Positions 24,773-34,386 of a stretch of DNA of 64,000 nucleotides are shown here, in pieces. The stretch lies in the NCBI RefSeq assembly GCF_900188385.1, contig NZ_FZOI01000002.1, forward strand, positions 1 through 64,000. The letters are read 5' to 3'. A program made the position numbers and the translations under genes. Position 1 is the first letter of the stretch. Every line of letters starts with the position of its first letter. The stretch comes from Azospirillum sp. RU38E (GTDB lineage: Bacteria; Pseudomonadota; Alphaproteobacteria; Azospirillales; Azospirillaceae). Below the pieces are notes generated by a model. It made no database searches. It saw only the letters and a program-made list of their open reading frames with translations, and was not told the DNA's origin.

Positions 24773-26464
24773 ATGTTCTCATTCGCAAACAATATGTCAG
24801 TCAAAACCAGGATCGGCCTTTCCTTCGCAGGCGTGCTGGTTGTCATCATTTTGATGGGGCTTTACCTCAACACGCAGATTGCGGTGGTGGCGAAGACCAG
24901 CCAATGGAACACGCACACCTACAAGGTTCTGGCCCGCATTGACGATGTTGTGGCCGGCATGGTGGATCAGGAAACCGGCCTGCGCGGTTATCTGCTGGCA
25001 GGCAAGAAGGAGTTTCTGGAACCCTATCACGGTGGGCGCAAGCGGACGGCAGAGGCCTGGCAGCAGGCCAAGGAACTGACGGCGGATAATGCCGCCCAGC
25101 AGCGGCGCCTGGACGATCTGAAGGCCGCCATTGACCAATGGCAGAATAATGTGGCCGAGCGAGAAATTGCCCTGATGGGCGACGCGGCCACCGTTCAGGC
25201 GGCACGTGAGATGGAGGCGAGCGGGGCCGGCAAAGCCTCGTTCGACGCATTGCGCCGCATTGCCGCAGAAATCCGTTCTGTTGAAAGCGACCTGCTGAAA
25301 ACAAGGTCGGCGGAACAGGATGGCGCGATCTCGGCCTCAAGCACCGCGACCTGGATGGGCATGATCGCGGCAGCCCTGCTCTCGACCCTGCTGGGTTTCC
25401 TGCTGGCGCGCGGTCTCAGCCTGCCCATCACCGGCATTTCCGATGTGATGCGGGCGCTGGCCGCCAACGATAAAACCGTACAGGTACCCTATCGTGACCG
25501 GGGGGATGAGATCGGCAAGATGGCGCTGGCCGTGCAGGTGTTCAAGGAAAACGCCATTGAGATGGACCGGCTGCAGGCCGAACAGGAAAAGCTGAAGGCC
25601 ACTGCCGAGGCCGAACGCCGGGCCGGCATGTTGAAGCTTGCCGATGCGTTCGAAGCACGGGTGAAGGGCGTGGTGGAAACCGTGGCCTCTGCCGCGACAG
25701 AGATGCAGGCCACGGCTTCGGCCATGTCGGGCACGGCGGAAGAAACCAGCCGGCAGGCCATGGTGGTGGCCTCGGCCTCTGAACAGGCCTCTGCCAATGT
25801 TCAGACCGTGGCCAGCGCCACGGAAGAACTCTCCTCCTCCATCCAGGAGATCGGGCGGCAGGTGGCCAATTCCACCCAGATCGCCAATCAGGCGGTGGCG
25901 GAGACCAAGCGCACCTCCGATACGATGGGGGCGCTGGTGCTTGCCGCCCAGCAGATTGGTGACATCATCAAGCTGATCAATGAGATTGCCAGCCAGACTA
26001 ACCTGTTGGCCCTGAATGCCACCATCGAGGCAGCGCGCGCCGGTGATGCCGGCAAGGGGTTTGCCGTGGTAGCGTCGGAGGTGAAGGCGCTGGCCACCCA
26101 GACTGCCCGCGCCACTGAGGACATCCAGGCGAAGGTCAACGAAATTCAGACGGCCACGGGCGGCGCCAAATCCGCCGTGGAAGGGGTGGAAAGAACCATC
26201 GCCCGCCTGAATGAGATTGCCGGCAATATTGCGGCGGCGATTGAGCAGCAGGGGGCGGCAACGCGGGAAATCTCTTCCAACGTGCAGCAGGCTGCCCACG
26301 GCACCTATGAGGTGAATTCCAACATTACCGGGGTGAGCCAGGCTGCGGCGGAGGCAGGATCGGCAGCCACCCAGGTGCTGGGATCGGCCAATGGTCTTTC
26401 CAAGGAAGCCGAAATCCTGCGCCATGAGGTGGAGAACTTCATTTCCACGGTGCGCGCCGCCTGA
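24773..26464 (+). CDS. Methyl-accepting chemotaxis protein with CHASE3-like sensor
   Basis: The product is 563 aa. Membrane segment 1 spans ~residues 13-33. The periplasmic helical domain ~40-190 carries the CHASE3-type block [20 protein letters not shown]. Membrane segment 2 spans ~193-215, HAMP ~212-265 and the cytoplasmic signalling domain ~300-540, with the conserved hairpin tip [18 protein letters not shown]. It senses an unknown ligand and controls CheA. The adapter and methylation helices are complete. It is followed by a strong terminator, so it is monocistronic. Confidence 0.92.
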   Translation: MFSFANNMSVKTRIGLSFAGVLVVIILMGLYLNTQIAVVAKTSQWNTHTYKVLARIDDVVAGMVDQETGLRGYLLAGKKEFLEPYHGGRKRTAEAWQQAKELTADNAAQQRRLDDLKAAIDQWQNNVAEREIALMGDAATVQAAREMEASGAGKASFDALRRIAAEIRSVESDLLKTRSAEQDGAISASSTATWMGMIAAALLSTLLGFLLARGLSLPITGISDVMRALAANDKTVQVPYRDRGDEIGKMALAVQVFKENAIEMDRLQAEQEKLKATAEAERRAGMLKLADAFEARVKGVVETVASAATEMQATASAMSGTAEETSRQAMVVASASEQASANVQTVASATEELSSSIQEIGRQVANSTQIANQAVAETKRTSDTMGALVLAAQQIGDIIKLINEIASQTNLLALNATIEAARAGDAGKGFAVVASEVKALATQTARATEDIQAKVNEIQTATGGAKSAVEGVERTIARLNEIAGNIAAAIEQQGAATREISSNVQQAAHGTYEVNSNITGVSQAAAEAGSAATQVLGSANGLSKEAEILRHEVENFISTVRAA

Positions 26465-26494
26465 TCCTGGCCTGGATGGATTGTGATGCAGTGC

Positions 26495-26536
26495 CAAGAA
26501 GGGGGGATGCGGTCCACGCCGCATCCCCCCTTCTTG
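26495..26536. terminator. Strong bidirectional terminator between MCP and DoxX genes
   Basis: An 18-bp perfect stem (CAAGAAGGGGGGATGCGG and its complement) with a 6-base loop sits between two convergent genes. GTTCTTC follows on the plus strand; the A/G-rich left flank is weaker for the minus strand. It most likely ends both transcripts. Confidence 0.75.
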
Positions 26537-26549
26537 GTTCTTCAGTGCT

Positions 26550-26996
26550 TCAGATGGCAGCGGTCTGGTGATTGCTGACCGGCTCGGCATTATCCAGCGC
26601 GAAGGGGCCGGCACCGAAGGCCACGATTTGCAGGAAACCGCCGGCCATGGCGATATTCTTCCAGAACATGATCTGCTGCACATAGGCGGCCTGGGCATCG
26701 GCCAGCGCCCAGTAATTATGGAACAGCATGGCGGTCAGGATGGAGAAACCGGCCAGCGCCAAGGCACCCAACCGCGCCTGGAAGCCCAACAGCACCATTG
26801 TGCCGCCGACAATCTCCGTCACCGCCGCTGCCGCCAGCAACAGGTCGGACGGCAGCGGCAGGCCCGCCGTGGCGACATAGCCCACCGAAGCATCCCACGC
26901 CAGCAGCTTGCCCAAGCCGCTGGTCAGAAAAATGGCCGAGAGCAGAACGCGGCCGATGACAGGGATGAAGTCAGAGATTTTGTTGAAGCCGATCAT
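26550..26996 (-). CDS. DoxX-family membrane protein
   Basis: The product is 148 aa. The ATG at 26996 has AAGGA eight bases upstream, and the family sequence starts here. Four hydrophobic segments are visible: GRVLLSAIFLTSGLGKLL, LLLAAAAVTEIVGGTMVLLG, LGALALAGFSILTAMLF and a last one around IAMAGGFLQIVAFGAG. This is the normal DoxX/SURF4-like layout of an inner-membrane protein of uncertain, possibly redox-related, function. It converges with the chemoreceptor upstream. Two TATC-n-GATA palindromes lie in its upstream region. Confidence 0.88.
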   Translation of the reverse strand: MIGFNKISDFIPVIGRVLLSAIFLTSGLGKLLAWDASVGYVATAGLPLPSDLLLAAAAVTEIVGGTMVLLGFQARLGALALAGFSILTAMLFHNYWALADAQAAYVQQIMFWKNIAMAGGFLQIVAFGAGPFALDNAEPVSNHQTAAI

Positions 26997-27342
26997 GATG
27001 GCGATCCTTTTTCCGGGAAGCGGGGCCGTGTGCGGCGTCGTCCGCTGATGGGGAAAAGCTATCGCCAAGCGGTGAATGGGACAATCTTCCATAATCAGAA
27101 AATATTGTTGCATAAAATGAAACTATCCTTTTGCGCTAAAGATGACGTTGCTACGATTTATCCGATAGCCAATTGTTTTATCTGATAAAATGAATAGTTA
27201 ATTTTCATTAACTTCTAACGTGACAACGTTTTCATACTAATGAATAGATTTCAAATTTGGTTACTTTGGATGATTCTGGGAGCATCGCCATATGGTGTGG
27301 TGCATTTTTCATTTTTGATTTGATGCGTGGAGGGGTACCAAA
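26997..27342. other. Divergent AT-rich intergenic region with paired palindromes
   Basis: These 346 bases separate the DoxX and second chemoreceptor genes. Two small palindromes, TATCCGATA at 27159-27167 and TATCTGATA at 27179-27187, are spaced exactly 20 bases, two helical turns. The second is the centre of a longer TTTTATC-t-GATAAAA inverted repeat (27176-27190). This looks like a tandem operator for an unknown regulator. No gene was found here. Confidence 0.4.
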
Positions 27343-29040
27343 ATGAAAGTAACCATCAAGCTAACGTTGCTGACAGTTTTGGCCGTTCTGGGTGGTGCTT
27401 TGTTGGTCTCGAATGCCATCAATATTGCCGCCATTCAAACCGCTGATAGCGGACTGAGTACGGTATATCTGGACCGTGTTGTGCCGTTGGAACAGCTGAA
27501 GCGTGTTTCCGACGATTATGCGGTTTCCATCGTCGATGCGACACACAAGGTGAATAATGGCGGTATGAGCTGGGCAGAGGGGCTGGAGGCTGTGACCGGT
27601 GCGCGTGTTCGCATCCGCGATACCTGGAGCGCCTATCTGGCGACCCAATTGACGGCGGAGGAACAGCGCCTGGTGGAGCAAGCGCAGCAAGCAATGAGCC
27701 CTGCGGATGCGGCAGTGACCGAACTGGTTTCCATCCTGCAAAGCCGGGAGAAGGATGTACTGTCCCATTTTGTTCGGGATCGGCTTTATCAAACCATCGA
27801 TCCGCTGACGAATATTATCGCCGCGCTGACCACGCTTCAGGTCAATGTGGCGGGCGATGTCTTTAAAGAAACTCACGATGAGGGACAGCGGGCCATTCTG
27901 GTCGGCAAGGTCATGCTGGGGGCGGGATTGCTGGCCTTTGCGATTGGTGTGCTGACTGTGCAGCGCCGGGTGCTGCGCCCGCTGGACCGGCTGACAGCTA
28001 CGTTGCGTGTCTTGGCCGGGCAGGATTTCAGTGTCTCCGTCTCCGATACCCGGCGGGTTGACGAGATCGGGGAGATGGCGCGTGCTGTGGATGTGTTGAA
28101 GGAAAATGGAGCAGACGCGCAGCGCCTTCGCCAGCAGCAGGAAATGGCGCGCGAAGCTGCGGAGCGGCAGAAGCGGTCTGCCCTGGAGGCGATGGCAGCT
28201 AAAGTGGAGAGTGAAGCCGACCGCGCCGTGGGCGAGGTGGTGCGCCAGACCGATAACATGGGCGGCCATGCCGATGCCGTGGCCGGCTCCGCTGGTCTGG
28301 TGGCAGAGAACAGCCAGAATGTGGCCGCAGCGGCCACTCAAGCGCTGCACAATGCGGAAACCGTTGCCTCAGCGGCAGAGGAACTGTCCATGTCGATCCG
28401 GGAAATCGCCCAGCAGGTCAATCATGGCGGGCAGGTCAGCCGCCGCGCCGAAGAGATTGGCGAACGTGCCAGGACCGCCATTACCGGCTTGACCGAGGCC
28501 GTGGCGCGTATCGGCGACGTGGCTGAAATGATCAGCGAGATTGCCGGCCAGACGAACCTGCTGGCGCTCAACGCCACCATTGAGGCGGCGCGGGCGGGTG
28601 AGGCTGGCAAGGGTTTCGCGGTGGTGGCGTCGGAAGTGAAGGCGCTGGCCGGTCAGACAGCACGCGCGACGGAAGAAATCGGTCGCCAGATCGCTGATAT
28701 CCGTGAAGTGACCCATTCCGCCGTTACAGCCGTACAGGAAATGGGCAGCACTATCGGGGAAATGAGCCAGATTACCCATTCCATCTCCGCCGCTGTAGAG
28801 GAACAGGGTGCCGCGACGCAGGAGATCAGCCGCAATGTGTTGCAGGCTGCCGATGCCGCCCGCGAAGTATCCAGCCGCATCGGTGATGTCTCGCTGGAAG
28901 CCAAGCAGAGCGGCCACCGTGCTAGCGCCATGCTGGATGCCAGCCGATCCGTAGCCGGCTCCATCGGCAGTTTGCGCCATGAACTGGTGCAGGTGGTTCG
29001 CCATGCCATGGACGAGGTTAATGGTGCCAAGGCGGCGTGA
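27343..29040 (+). CDS. Methyl-accepting chemotaxis protein
   Basis: The product is 565 aa. Membrane segment 1 spans ~residues 7-27, a four-helix-bundle type periplasmic domain ~28-185, membrane segment 2 ~188-208, HAMP ~206-260, and the signalling domain ~295-520 with tip [25 protein letters not shown] lies eight bases before the ATG. The ligand is unknown. It is a different receptor subtype from the one at 24773 (no CHASE3 block), so the two are not a recent duplication. It converges with rpsD, with a terminator between. Confidence 0.92.
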   Translation: MKVTIKLTLLTVLAVLGGALLVSNAINIAAIQTADSGLSTVYLDRVVPLEQLKRVSDDYAVSIVDATHKVNNGGMSWAEGLEAVTGARVRIRDTWSAYLATQLTAEEQRLVEQAQQAMSPADAAVTELVSILQSREKDVLSHFVRDRLYQTIDPLTNIIAALTTLQVNVAGDVFKETHDEGQRAILVGKVMLGAGLLAFAIGVLTVQRRVLRPLDRLTATLRVLAGQDFSVSVSDTRRVDEIGEMARAVDVLKENGADAQRLRQQQEMAREAAERQKRSALEAMAAKVESEADRAVGEVVRQTDNMGGHADAVAGSAGLVAENSQNVAAAATQALHNAETVASAAEELSMSIREIAQQVNHGGQVSRRAEEIGERARTAITGLTEAVARIGDVAEMISEIAGQTNLLALNATIEAARAGEAGKGFAVVASEVKALAGQTARATEEIGRQIADIREVTHSAVTAVQEMGSTIGEMSQITHSISAAVEEQGAATQEISRNVLQAADAAREVSSRIGDVSLEAKQSGHRASAMLDASRSVAGSIGSLRHELVQVVRHAMDEVNGAKAA

Positions 29041-29076
29041 AGCGCTGTTAAACAACCCCTGTTGATCGAAAAGAAA

Positions 29077-29102
29077 AAGGCCGCACCCGAAGGTGCGGCC
29101 TT
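29077..29102 (-). terminator. rpsD intrinsic terminator with UUCG loop
   Basis: The 11-bp stem AAGGCCGCACC / GGTGCGGCCTT closes, on the minus strand, with a TTCG tetraloop and is followed by TTTCTTTTCG. It lies 23 bases past the rpsD stop. It may also end the chemoreceptor transcript from the other side. Confidence 0.85.
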
Positions 29103-29125
29103 GATCATTCCGGCTGGAATGAACC

Positions 29126-29740
29126 TTAGCGGGAATAGAATTCCACGACCAGGTTCGGTTCCATCTGGGTCGGGTACGGAACGTCCGACAGGCCCGGGGC
29201 GCGCAGGAAGGTGCCCTTGAAAGCGCCGGTGTCGACGGTCACGTAATCCGGGAAGTCACGCTCGCCGGACTGGATGGATTCCATGATCAGGGCGAAGTTC
29301 TTGGCCTTGGCCCGCACTTCCACCACGTCATTGTCCTTGACCTGGTAGGAGGGGATGTTCAGGCGCTTGCCATTCACCAGGATGTGACCATGGTTGATGA
29401 TCTGGCGGGCGGCGAACGGGGTCGGCGCAAACTTCATGCGGTAGACAACGGCGTCCAGGCGGCGTTCCAGCAGCTGGATCAGGTTCTCGCCCGAATCGCC
29501 CTTGCGACGAACGGCTTCCTGGTACAGCTTGCGGAACTGCTTCTCACCGATATTGCCGTAATAGCCCTTCAGCTTCTGCTTGGCCATCAGCTGCAGGCCG
29601 TAATCGGACGGCTTCTTGCGGCGCTGACCATGCTGGCCGGGGCCATATTCACGCTTGTTGACCGGGGACTTGGCACGGCCCCACAGGTTCACGCCCAAGC
29701 GGCGGTCAATCTTATACTTGGCTTCTTGACGCTTGCTCAT
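29126..29740 (-). CDS. rpsD: 30S ribosomal protein S4
   Basis: The product is 204 aa. The ATG at 29740 has GGAG seven bases upstream. The sequence is unmistakable S4: [38 protein letters not shown], and the S4 RNA-binding fold [20 protein letters not shown] with [16 protein letters not shown]4 binds 16S rRNA early in small-subunit assembly. It is transcribed alone from a near-consensus promoter at 29879-29907, with a leader of about 130 bases that includes a small hairpin near the ribosome site. This is the usual isolated location for rpsD in alphaproteobacteria. Confidence 0.97.
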   Translation of the reverse strand: MSKRQEAKYKIDRRLGVNLWGRAKSPVNKREYGPGQHGQRRKKPSDYGLQLMAKQKLKGYYGNIGEKQFRKLYQEAVRRKGDSGENLIQLLERRLDAVVYRMKFAPTPFAARQIINHGHILVNGKRLNIPSYQVKDNDVVEVRAKAKNFALIMESIQSGERDFPDYVTVDTGAFKGTFLRAPGLSDVPYPTQMEPNLVVEFYSR

Positions 29741-29756
29741 AACAAACTCCACAGCA

Positions 29757-29772
29757 CCGCCATGATTGGCGG
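29757..29772 (-). promoter_or_regulatory. Small hairpin in the rpsD leader
   Basis: CCGCCA / TGGCGG with a 4-base loop lies about 17 bases upstream of the rpsD start on the transcript. S4 represses its own translation in several bacteria by binding its leader, so this could be part of such a control site, but the structure is small and the idea is speculative. Confidence 0.3.
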
Positions 29773-29878
29773 CTTGTTGTCCCGGTAGTTCCCCGCCCTT
29801 TGCCTTCACCGGTTGGAAAAGACAAAAACGGGGACGGGGCGCCGAACCGCCGGCACCCGCCTTCCCAGGAATTCGGGG

Positions 29879-29907
29879 GGTATATTGGATCAGGCGGCCC
29901 CTGTCAA
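29879..29907 (-). promoter_or_regulatory. Sigma-70 type promoter of rpsD
   Basis: On the minus strand TTGACA (29907-29902) is followed by 17 bases and TATACC (29884-29879). This is near the housekeeping consensus with ideal spacing, and would start transcription around 29872, giving a leader of ~130 bases. Confidence 0.7.
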
Positions 29908-29941
29908 ACCCGGTTTGGGGGCACGCCTGCAACCCTGGTCA

Positions 29942-30310
29942 TCATTCCGCCGTCAGCGGGCTTTCACCCGGCGGCAGCAGGGAACGGCCCAGTTCCACCA
30001 TGCGGAAATAGCCGGGGCGGCCCGGATAGGGGCAGGCGGCGGAGAGGTAGCGTACCACCTGTCCGCTACTCAGCATCCGGTCCCAGGCGTAAACGGCACA
30101 GGGGCCATCCGGGCTGTCATGGATGTCGCCGGTTACGAAGGTGGGGTAATTGCCCCGCTGGCTGCCCTTGCCGCCCCCCACGGTCAGGGGCAGTGGCGGC
30201 ACTGCCTTGGCCGGCGGCGGGGCAGGGGGTGCCGACCCGCAGGCGGCCAACAGCAACAGCGCCGGCAGAACCGGCAACATCCCGCATCCCCGCATCATCC
30301 CCGTCCCCAT
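29942..30310 (-). CDS. Small lipoprotein of unknown function
   Basis: The product is up to 122 aa. A lipobox LLAAC follows a hydrophobic stretch LPVLPALLL, so the mature protein is a lipid-anchored ~98-residue chain starting at the Cys. Several in-frame ATGs (30310, 30298, 30295, 30280) are possible; the ribosome site does not decide among them. The mature region is Pro-rich, then has two Cys (CAVYAW and ACPYPGR) that could form a disulfide. No family is recognised. It sits between rpsD and tex on the same strand. Confidence 0.65.
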   Translation of the reverse strand: MGTGMMRGCGMLPVLPALLLLAACGSAPPAPPPAKAVPPLPLTVGGGKGSQRGNYPTFVTGDIHDSPDGPCAVYAWDRMLSSGQVVRYLSAACPYPGRPGYFRMVELGRSLLPPGESPLTAE

Positions 30311-30373
30311 AATCCAGGTGGTAAACCCCTTGGGTTTTTCCCCCTGAATTATGGCGGATGCGGGGCGTCGCGG

Positions 30374-32743
30374 TCAGCGCTTGGTCTTTGCCTTGGCAGC
30401 CAGGAAGGCGGCGGCAAAGGCATTATCTTCCGGTGCCGGTGCGGCTTTCGGCTTCGGCGGCGGCGCATTGTTGCGCGGGGCCTGCGACGGGGGCGGGCCG
30501 CGCCGGTCGTCGCGGCGATCATCACGCCGTTCCGGACGTTGCGGCTGGCCGGCGGCGGGCTTGGCGGGGGCGGGGCGCTCATCCAGCTTCATGGTCAGGC
30601 CCACGCGCTTGCGCTTCAGGTCCACTTCCATGACCTTGACCTTGACGATATCGCCGGCCTTAACCACCGCATGGGGGTCTTTCACGAAGCTGTGCGACAG
30701 TTGGCTGATATGAACCAGCCCATCCTGATGCACGCCGACATCAACAAAGGCACCAAAGGCGGTGACGTTGGTGACCACCCCTTCCAGCACCATGCCGGGC
30801 TGAAGGTCTTTCAGTTCTTCCACCCCATCCTTGAACTGGGCGGTCTTGAATTCCGGGCGCGGGTCGCGGCCGGGCTTCTCCAGCTCTTTCAGAATATCGG
30901 TGACGGTGGGGATGCCGAATTTCTCATCGGTGAAATCGGCCGGGTCCAGCGATTGCAGGAAGGCGACATCGCCAATCAGCTTGGAAAGCGGTCGGCCGGT
31001 CTTCTTCAGGATGCGTTCCACCACCGGATAGGCTTCCGGGTGGACGGAGGAGCCATCCAGCGGGTTTTCCCCGTCGCGGATACGCAGGAAGCCCGCCGCC
31101 TGTTCAAACGCTTTCGGCCCCAGGCGCGGCACATCCAGCAATTGCCGGCGGGAACGGAAGGCCCCCTTTTCATCGCGGAAGGTGACGACATTCTTGGCCA
31201 CGCTTTCCGACAGGCCGGAAACGCGGGCCAGCAGCGGCACCGATGCGGTGTTCAAATCCACGCCGACGCCGTTCACGCAATCTTCCACCACCGCATCCAG
31301 GGTGCGCGAGAGCTTGGCCGGGCTGACATCATGCTGATACTGGCCAACGCCGATGGATTTCGGGTCGATCTTCACCAGTTCGGCCAGCGGGTCTTGCAGA
31401 CGCCTGGCGATGGAGACGGCCCCGCGCAGGGAAACATCCAACTTTGGGAATTCCAGCGCCGCCACTTCCGAGGCGGAATAGACGGAGGCGCCGGCCTCCG
31501 ACACCATCACCTTGGTCAGTTTCACATCCGGCAGGCGGGCGATCAGGTCGGCAGCCAGCTTGTCCGTCTCCCGGCTGGCGGTGCCGTTGCCGATGGCGAT
31601 CAGGTCCACATCATGGCGTATCACCAGCGCCCCCAGTGCGGCCAGGGAGCCTTCCCAATCCCGCTTGGGCTCGTGCGGATAAATCACGGCGGTGTCCAGC
31701 AACTTGCCGGTGGCATCCACCACCGCCACCTTCACACCCGTGCGGATACCGGGGTCCAGCCCCAGGGTTGAACGCTGGCCGGCGGGCGGGGCCAGCAGCA
31801 GATCCTTCAGATTGCGGCCAAAGACGTGGATGGCCTCATCCTCCGCCTTTTCTCGCAGCACATTCATCAGGTCCAGTTCGATATGCAGGGCGATCTTGGT
31901 GCGCCAAGCCCAGCGGCAGGTATCCAGCAGCCAGCGATCCGCCGGCCGACCCCGATCCGCAATATTAAAGCTGGCGGCGATCATCTGCTCCGCCGGGTGC
32001 GGGCCGGTGGCGGCCTGATCCTCACCCACCGCCAGCTTCAAATCCAGCACGCCGGCGGCGCGGCCCCGGAACAGGGCCAGCGCGCGGTGAGAGGCGATCT
32101 TGGACAAGGGTTCGCTGAAGGCGAAATAATCGGAGAATTTGGCCCCTTCCTCGGCCTTGCCATCTACCAAGCTGGCGGCCAGCACACCCTGATTCTGGGC
32201 GAAGTCGCGCAGGCGGCCGACCAGGGTGGCATCCTCTCCCATCCGTTCCACCAGGATGGCGCGCGCCCCATCCAGGGCGGCCTTCACATCGGCCACACCC
32301 TTCTCGGCATCCACAAAACGGGCGGCCTCCGTCTCCGGCGCCAGGGCCGGGTTGGCCAGCAGCGCATCGGCCAGCGGTTCCAGCCCCGCCTCCCGTGCGA
32401 TCATCGCCTTGGTGCGGCGCTTGGGGCGATAGGGCAGGTACAAGTCTTCCAGCCGGGTCTTGGTGTCAGCCTCCGCGATCTGCTTTTCCAGATCGGGGGT
32501 CATCTTGCCCTGTTCGGTAATGCTGGCCTGAATGGTGGCGCGGCGCTCCTCCAACTCTCGCAGGTAACGCAGCCGCTCATCCAGGGTGCGCAGCTGCGTA
32601 TCATCCAGCCCGCCGGTCACTTCCTTGCGGTAACGGGCGATGAAGGGGACGGTCGAGCCCTCGTCCAGCAGGGCGATGGCCGCTTCCACCTGCTGCGGGC
32701 GGGCGGAGAGTTCCTGGGCGATGCGGGCGGCGATGCTGATCAT
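30374..32743 (-). CDS. tex: Tex-family RNA-binding transcription accessory protein
   Basis: The product is 789 aa, the usual length. It has an N-terminal helical Tex domain ([19 protein letters not shown]), a YqgF-like nuclease-fold core ([17 protein letters not shown], about residues 325-450), helix-hairpin-helix segments around [19 protein letters not shown], and an S1 RNA-binding domain (~residues 650-720, [20 protein letters not shown]). A charged, Arg/Asp-rich tail ([12 protein letters not shown]) follows. Tex binds RNA and is tied to transcription and stress tolerance. It has its own upstream region, divergent from the small-RNA candidate at 32882. Confidence 0.95.
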   Translation of the reverse strand: MISIAARIAQELSARPQQVEAAIALLDEGSTVPFIARYRKEVTGGLDDTQLRTLDERLRYLRELEERRATIQASITEQGKMTPDLEKQIAEADTKTRLEDLYLPYRPKRRTKAMIAREAGLEPLADALLANPALAPETEAARFVDAEKGVADVKAALDGARAILVERMGEDATLVGRLRDFAQNQGVLAASLVDGKAEEGAKFSDYFAFSEPLSKIASHRALALFRGRAAGVLDLKLAVGEDQAATGPHPAEQMIAASFNIADRGRPADRWLLDTCRWAWRTKIALHIELDLMNVLREKAEDEAIHVFGRNLKDLLLAPPAGQRSTLGLDPGIRTGVKVAVVDATGKLLDTAVIYPHEPKRDWEGSLAALGALVIRHDVDLIAIGNGTASRETDKLAADLIARLPDVKLTKVMVSEAGASVYSASEVAALEFPKLDVSLRGAVSIARRLQDPLAELVKIDPKSIGVGQYQHDVSPAKLSRTLDAVVEDCVNGVGVDLNTASVPLLARVSGLSESVAKNVVTFRDEKGAFRSRRQLLDVPRLGPKAFEQAAGFLRIRDGENPLDGSSVHPEAYPVVERILKKTGRPLSKLIGDVAFLQSLDPADFTDEKFGIPTVTDILKELEKPGRDPRPEFKTAQFKDGVEELKDLQPGMVLEGVVTNVTAFGAFVDVGVHQDGLVHISQLSHSFVKDPHAVVKAGDIVKVKVMEVDLKRKRVGLTMKLDERPAPAKPAAGQPQRPERRDDRRDDRRGPPPSQAPRNNAPPPKPKAAPAPEDNAFAAAFLAAKAKTKR

Positions 32744-32881
32744 GATGTCTCGATAGCGGGGACAGGCCGGAAGCAGGCTGCATAGCGCATCTGGTGCAGG
32801 GCTGCCAACCGCCGAACGCAGGTTACATATTGGATATATATTGGTCTGTTAACGGATTGTTAGTTTGTGGCCGATATAAAG

Positions 32882-32961
32882 ACACCCGCAACCATGTTGC
32901 GTTTCCTCCCTTATTAAACTTCAACATCCCCGCACCGCATGTCGGTTGCGGGGATTTTTTT
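32882..32961 (+). ncRNA. Candidate small RNA 1 with anti-Shine-Dalgarno core
   Basis: No protein gene fits here, but there is an orphan terminator: stem ATCCCCGCA / TGCGGGGAT (32926-32955) followed by seven T. Upstream lie a perfect 6-bp hairpin CGCAAC-cat-GTTGCG (32887-32901), then an unpaired GTTTCCTCCC (32901-32910) and a TAAACT (32915-32920). A possible -10 ATATAAA (32874-32880) sets the 5' end near 32882-32887. CCTCCC complements ribosome-binding sites, so base-pairing with mRNAs is likely. A second candidate at 33298-33438 shares the same core order. Boundaries are approximate. Confidence 0.55.
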
Positions 32962-33297
32962 GTCCGCAGGGTGGAGAGGCCATAGCCGGTGCCGATACAG
33001 GCTGCCTCGGATTGTATAAAGCTGCGACGGGGACATGCTATCGGTACGATGCCGGTGGCGGCAGAATCCTGCCTATGCGCGGCCTATTTAGCCCGTCAGC
33101 AGCATTTACCGAAAAAGCGGTATGATCGCGGTGGCGAAATGACGCCCCGACCGCATTGTTTGGATCGAAACGGCTTGACCGGCCGGGGTGATTTGAAACA
33201 AATAGTCCTCACGAGGGCCCGATACGGTAACAAGCTTCGCCAGTGGCAAACCCACACAGCAAGGCAAGGACCGGTTGGGAAGCTCCCCCAAGGCCGA

Positions 33298-33438
33298 AAA
33301 AAGAAAAGGCCGCTACGGGAGCGGCCTGAGTTTAGGGAGGAAACGCCCGAAAAGGGCATACAGCACGTGTGCTGCGATGCACAATATGCCCCCGGGTGCT
33401 GGGAATGGCAAGTGTTTTGGCGGCCCCTTCACGGGGCC
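33298..33438 (-). ncRNA. Candidate small RNA 2, same core as small RNA 1
   Basis: On the minus strand an orphan terminator (AGGCCGCT / AGCGGCCT, 33307-33327) is followed by TTTTCTTTTTT. Before it come TAAACTC, then GTTTCCTCCCT (33334-33344), a GCCC-ttttc-GGGC hairpin (33345-33357), a CAGCA / TGCTG hairpin near 33361-33374, and a 5' hairpin CGGCCCC / GGGGCCG (33421-33439). ATATAAAT at 33445-33452 is a candidate -10. The order hairpin, GTTTCCTCCC, TAAACT, terminator is the same as in small RNA 1, and the two converge. The 5' end is approximate. Confidence 0.5.
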
Positions 33439-33498
33439 GTCGACATTTATATGATTAACATCCTGGTATCATCTTGTGCCGGTCTGGGGCAGGCTGAT

Positions 33499-33523
33499 GG
33501 AACAGACAGGCGGTTAGGGGGTT
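33499..33523 (+). promoter_or_regulatory. EcfG-type general stress promoter before otsB
   Basis: GGAAC (33499-33503), 16 bases, GGTT (33520-33523). This is the same spacing and -10 core as the site before the DUF892 gene at 5852. Trehalose genes are classic members of the alphaproteobacterial general stress regulon, which supports the call. The leader to otsB would be about 50 bases. Confidence 0.55.
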
Positions 33524-33579
33524 AAGTCCCTCTGAAACCGTCGGAATTTTCTGTTACGCCAGGATGGGGATCGATATCC

Positions 33580-34386
33580 ATGCCAGCCGCTACCGCCCAA
33601 GATATGCGTTCTGTCGAAGGTGCCCTTGCGCATGTCGCAGAACTCGAACGCGGGGCAAAACGCCCTGTGGCGCTTCTGCTGGATTATGACGGCACACTGA
33701 CCCCCATCGTTGATCGTCCGGATCAGGCCTTCCTAGCCCCTGCGATGCGTGACCTGCTGCAGCATCTGGCTGGGTCCTATCCGCTGGCCATTGTCAGCGG
33801 GCGCGATGTGGCGGACGTGCGGCGGCTGGTTGCCATCGACAATATCATTTATGTCGGCAGCCATGGGTTGGACATCGCCACCCCCGACCGGCTTTATCAG
33901 CCCGGTGAACCCTTCCGGGCAGCCATCCAGCGCGCAGCAGCGGAACTGGAGAGCCGGCTGGCGCCCATCGCCAACGCCTTTGTGCAATCCAAACGCTACG
34001 CCATCACCGTGCATACGCGGCTGGTGGCGCCAGCGGAGAAGCCGCGTGTGGCCGCCATTGTACAGCAGGTGCTGGCCGGCGAACCCACCCTGCGCCATAT
34101 GGATGGCAAGGAGATGCACGAGCTGCGGCCGGTACTGGACTGGCATAAGGGATCGGCCATCAGCTGGCTGCTGGCCGATCTGCTGGCCGGCCACCCCCCC
34201 CTGTTTCTGGGGGATGATGTGACGGATGAGGATGGTTTCCGGGCGGTGGCGGCGTCCGGTCTGGGCATCCGGGTGGGAGAACTCGACCGCCCCACAGCCG
34301 CCACCCTGCATATTCCCGACGTTGCGGCCGTGAAATTGCTGTTGCAGCGTCTGGCGGTGCGCGACCAGGCTGCAACGGCAGGATGA
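33580..34386 (+). CDS. otsB: Trehalose-6-phosphate phosphatase
   Basis: The product is 268 aa. It is a HAD-type phosphatase: motif I LLLDYDGTLTP (~residues 32-42, nucleophile and acid Asp), AIVSGRDVADV, GSHGLDI, HTRLVAPAEK, the cap segment KEMHELRP with DWHKGSA, and motif IV LGDDVTDEDGF. It removes phosphate from trehalose-6-phosphate to give trehalose, a compatible solute. No trehalose-6-phosphate synthase (otsA) is next to it, so the partner must be elsewhere or the gene is used alone. An EcfG-like promoter lies upstream, consistent with induction by osmotic or general stress. Confidence 0.95.
   Translation: MPAATAQDMRSVEGALAHVAELERGAKRPVALLLDYDGTLTPIVDRPDQAFLAPAMRDLLQHLAGSYPLAIVSGRDVADVRRLVAIDNIIYVGSHGLDIATPDRLYQPGEPFRAAIQRAAAELESRLAPIANAFVQSKRYAITVHTRLVAPAEKPRVAAIVQQVLAGEPTLRHMDGKEMHELRPVLDWHKGSAISWLLADLLAGHPPLFLGDDVTDEDGFRAVAASGLGIRVGELDRPTAATLHIPDVAAVKLLLQRLAVRDQAATAG

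Noticed and set aside
24459-24788. 109-codon minus-strand frame upstream of the first chemoreceptor
   Set aside because: AT-rich intergenic sequence, no ribosome site, overlaps the chemoreceptor start.
27136-27168. Possible sigma-28 promoter (TAAAG ... TCCGATAG) before the second chemoreceptor
   Set aside because: Spacing between the elements is about five bases too long and the distance to the gene is large.
32989-33525. 178-codon plus-strand frame over the small-RNA region
   Set aside because: No ribosome site or domain; it crosses the terminator of small-RNA candidate 2.
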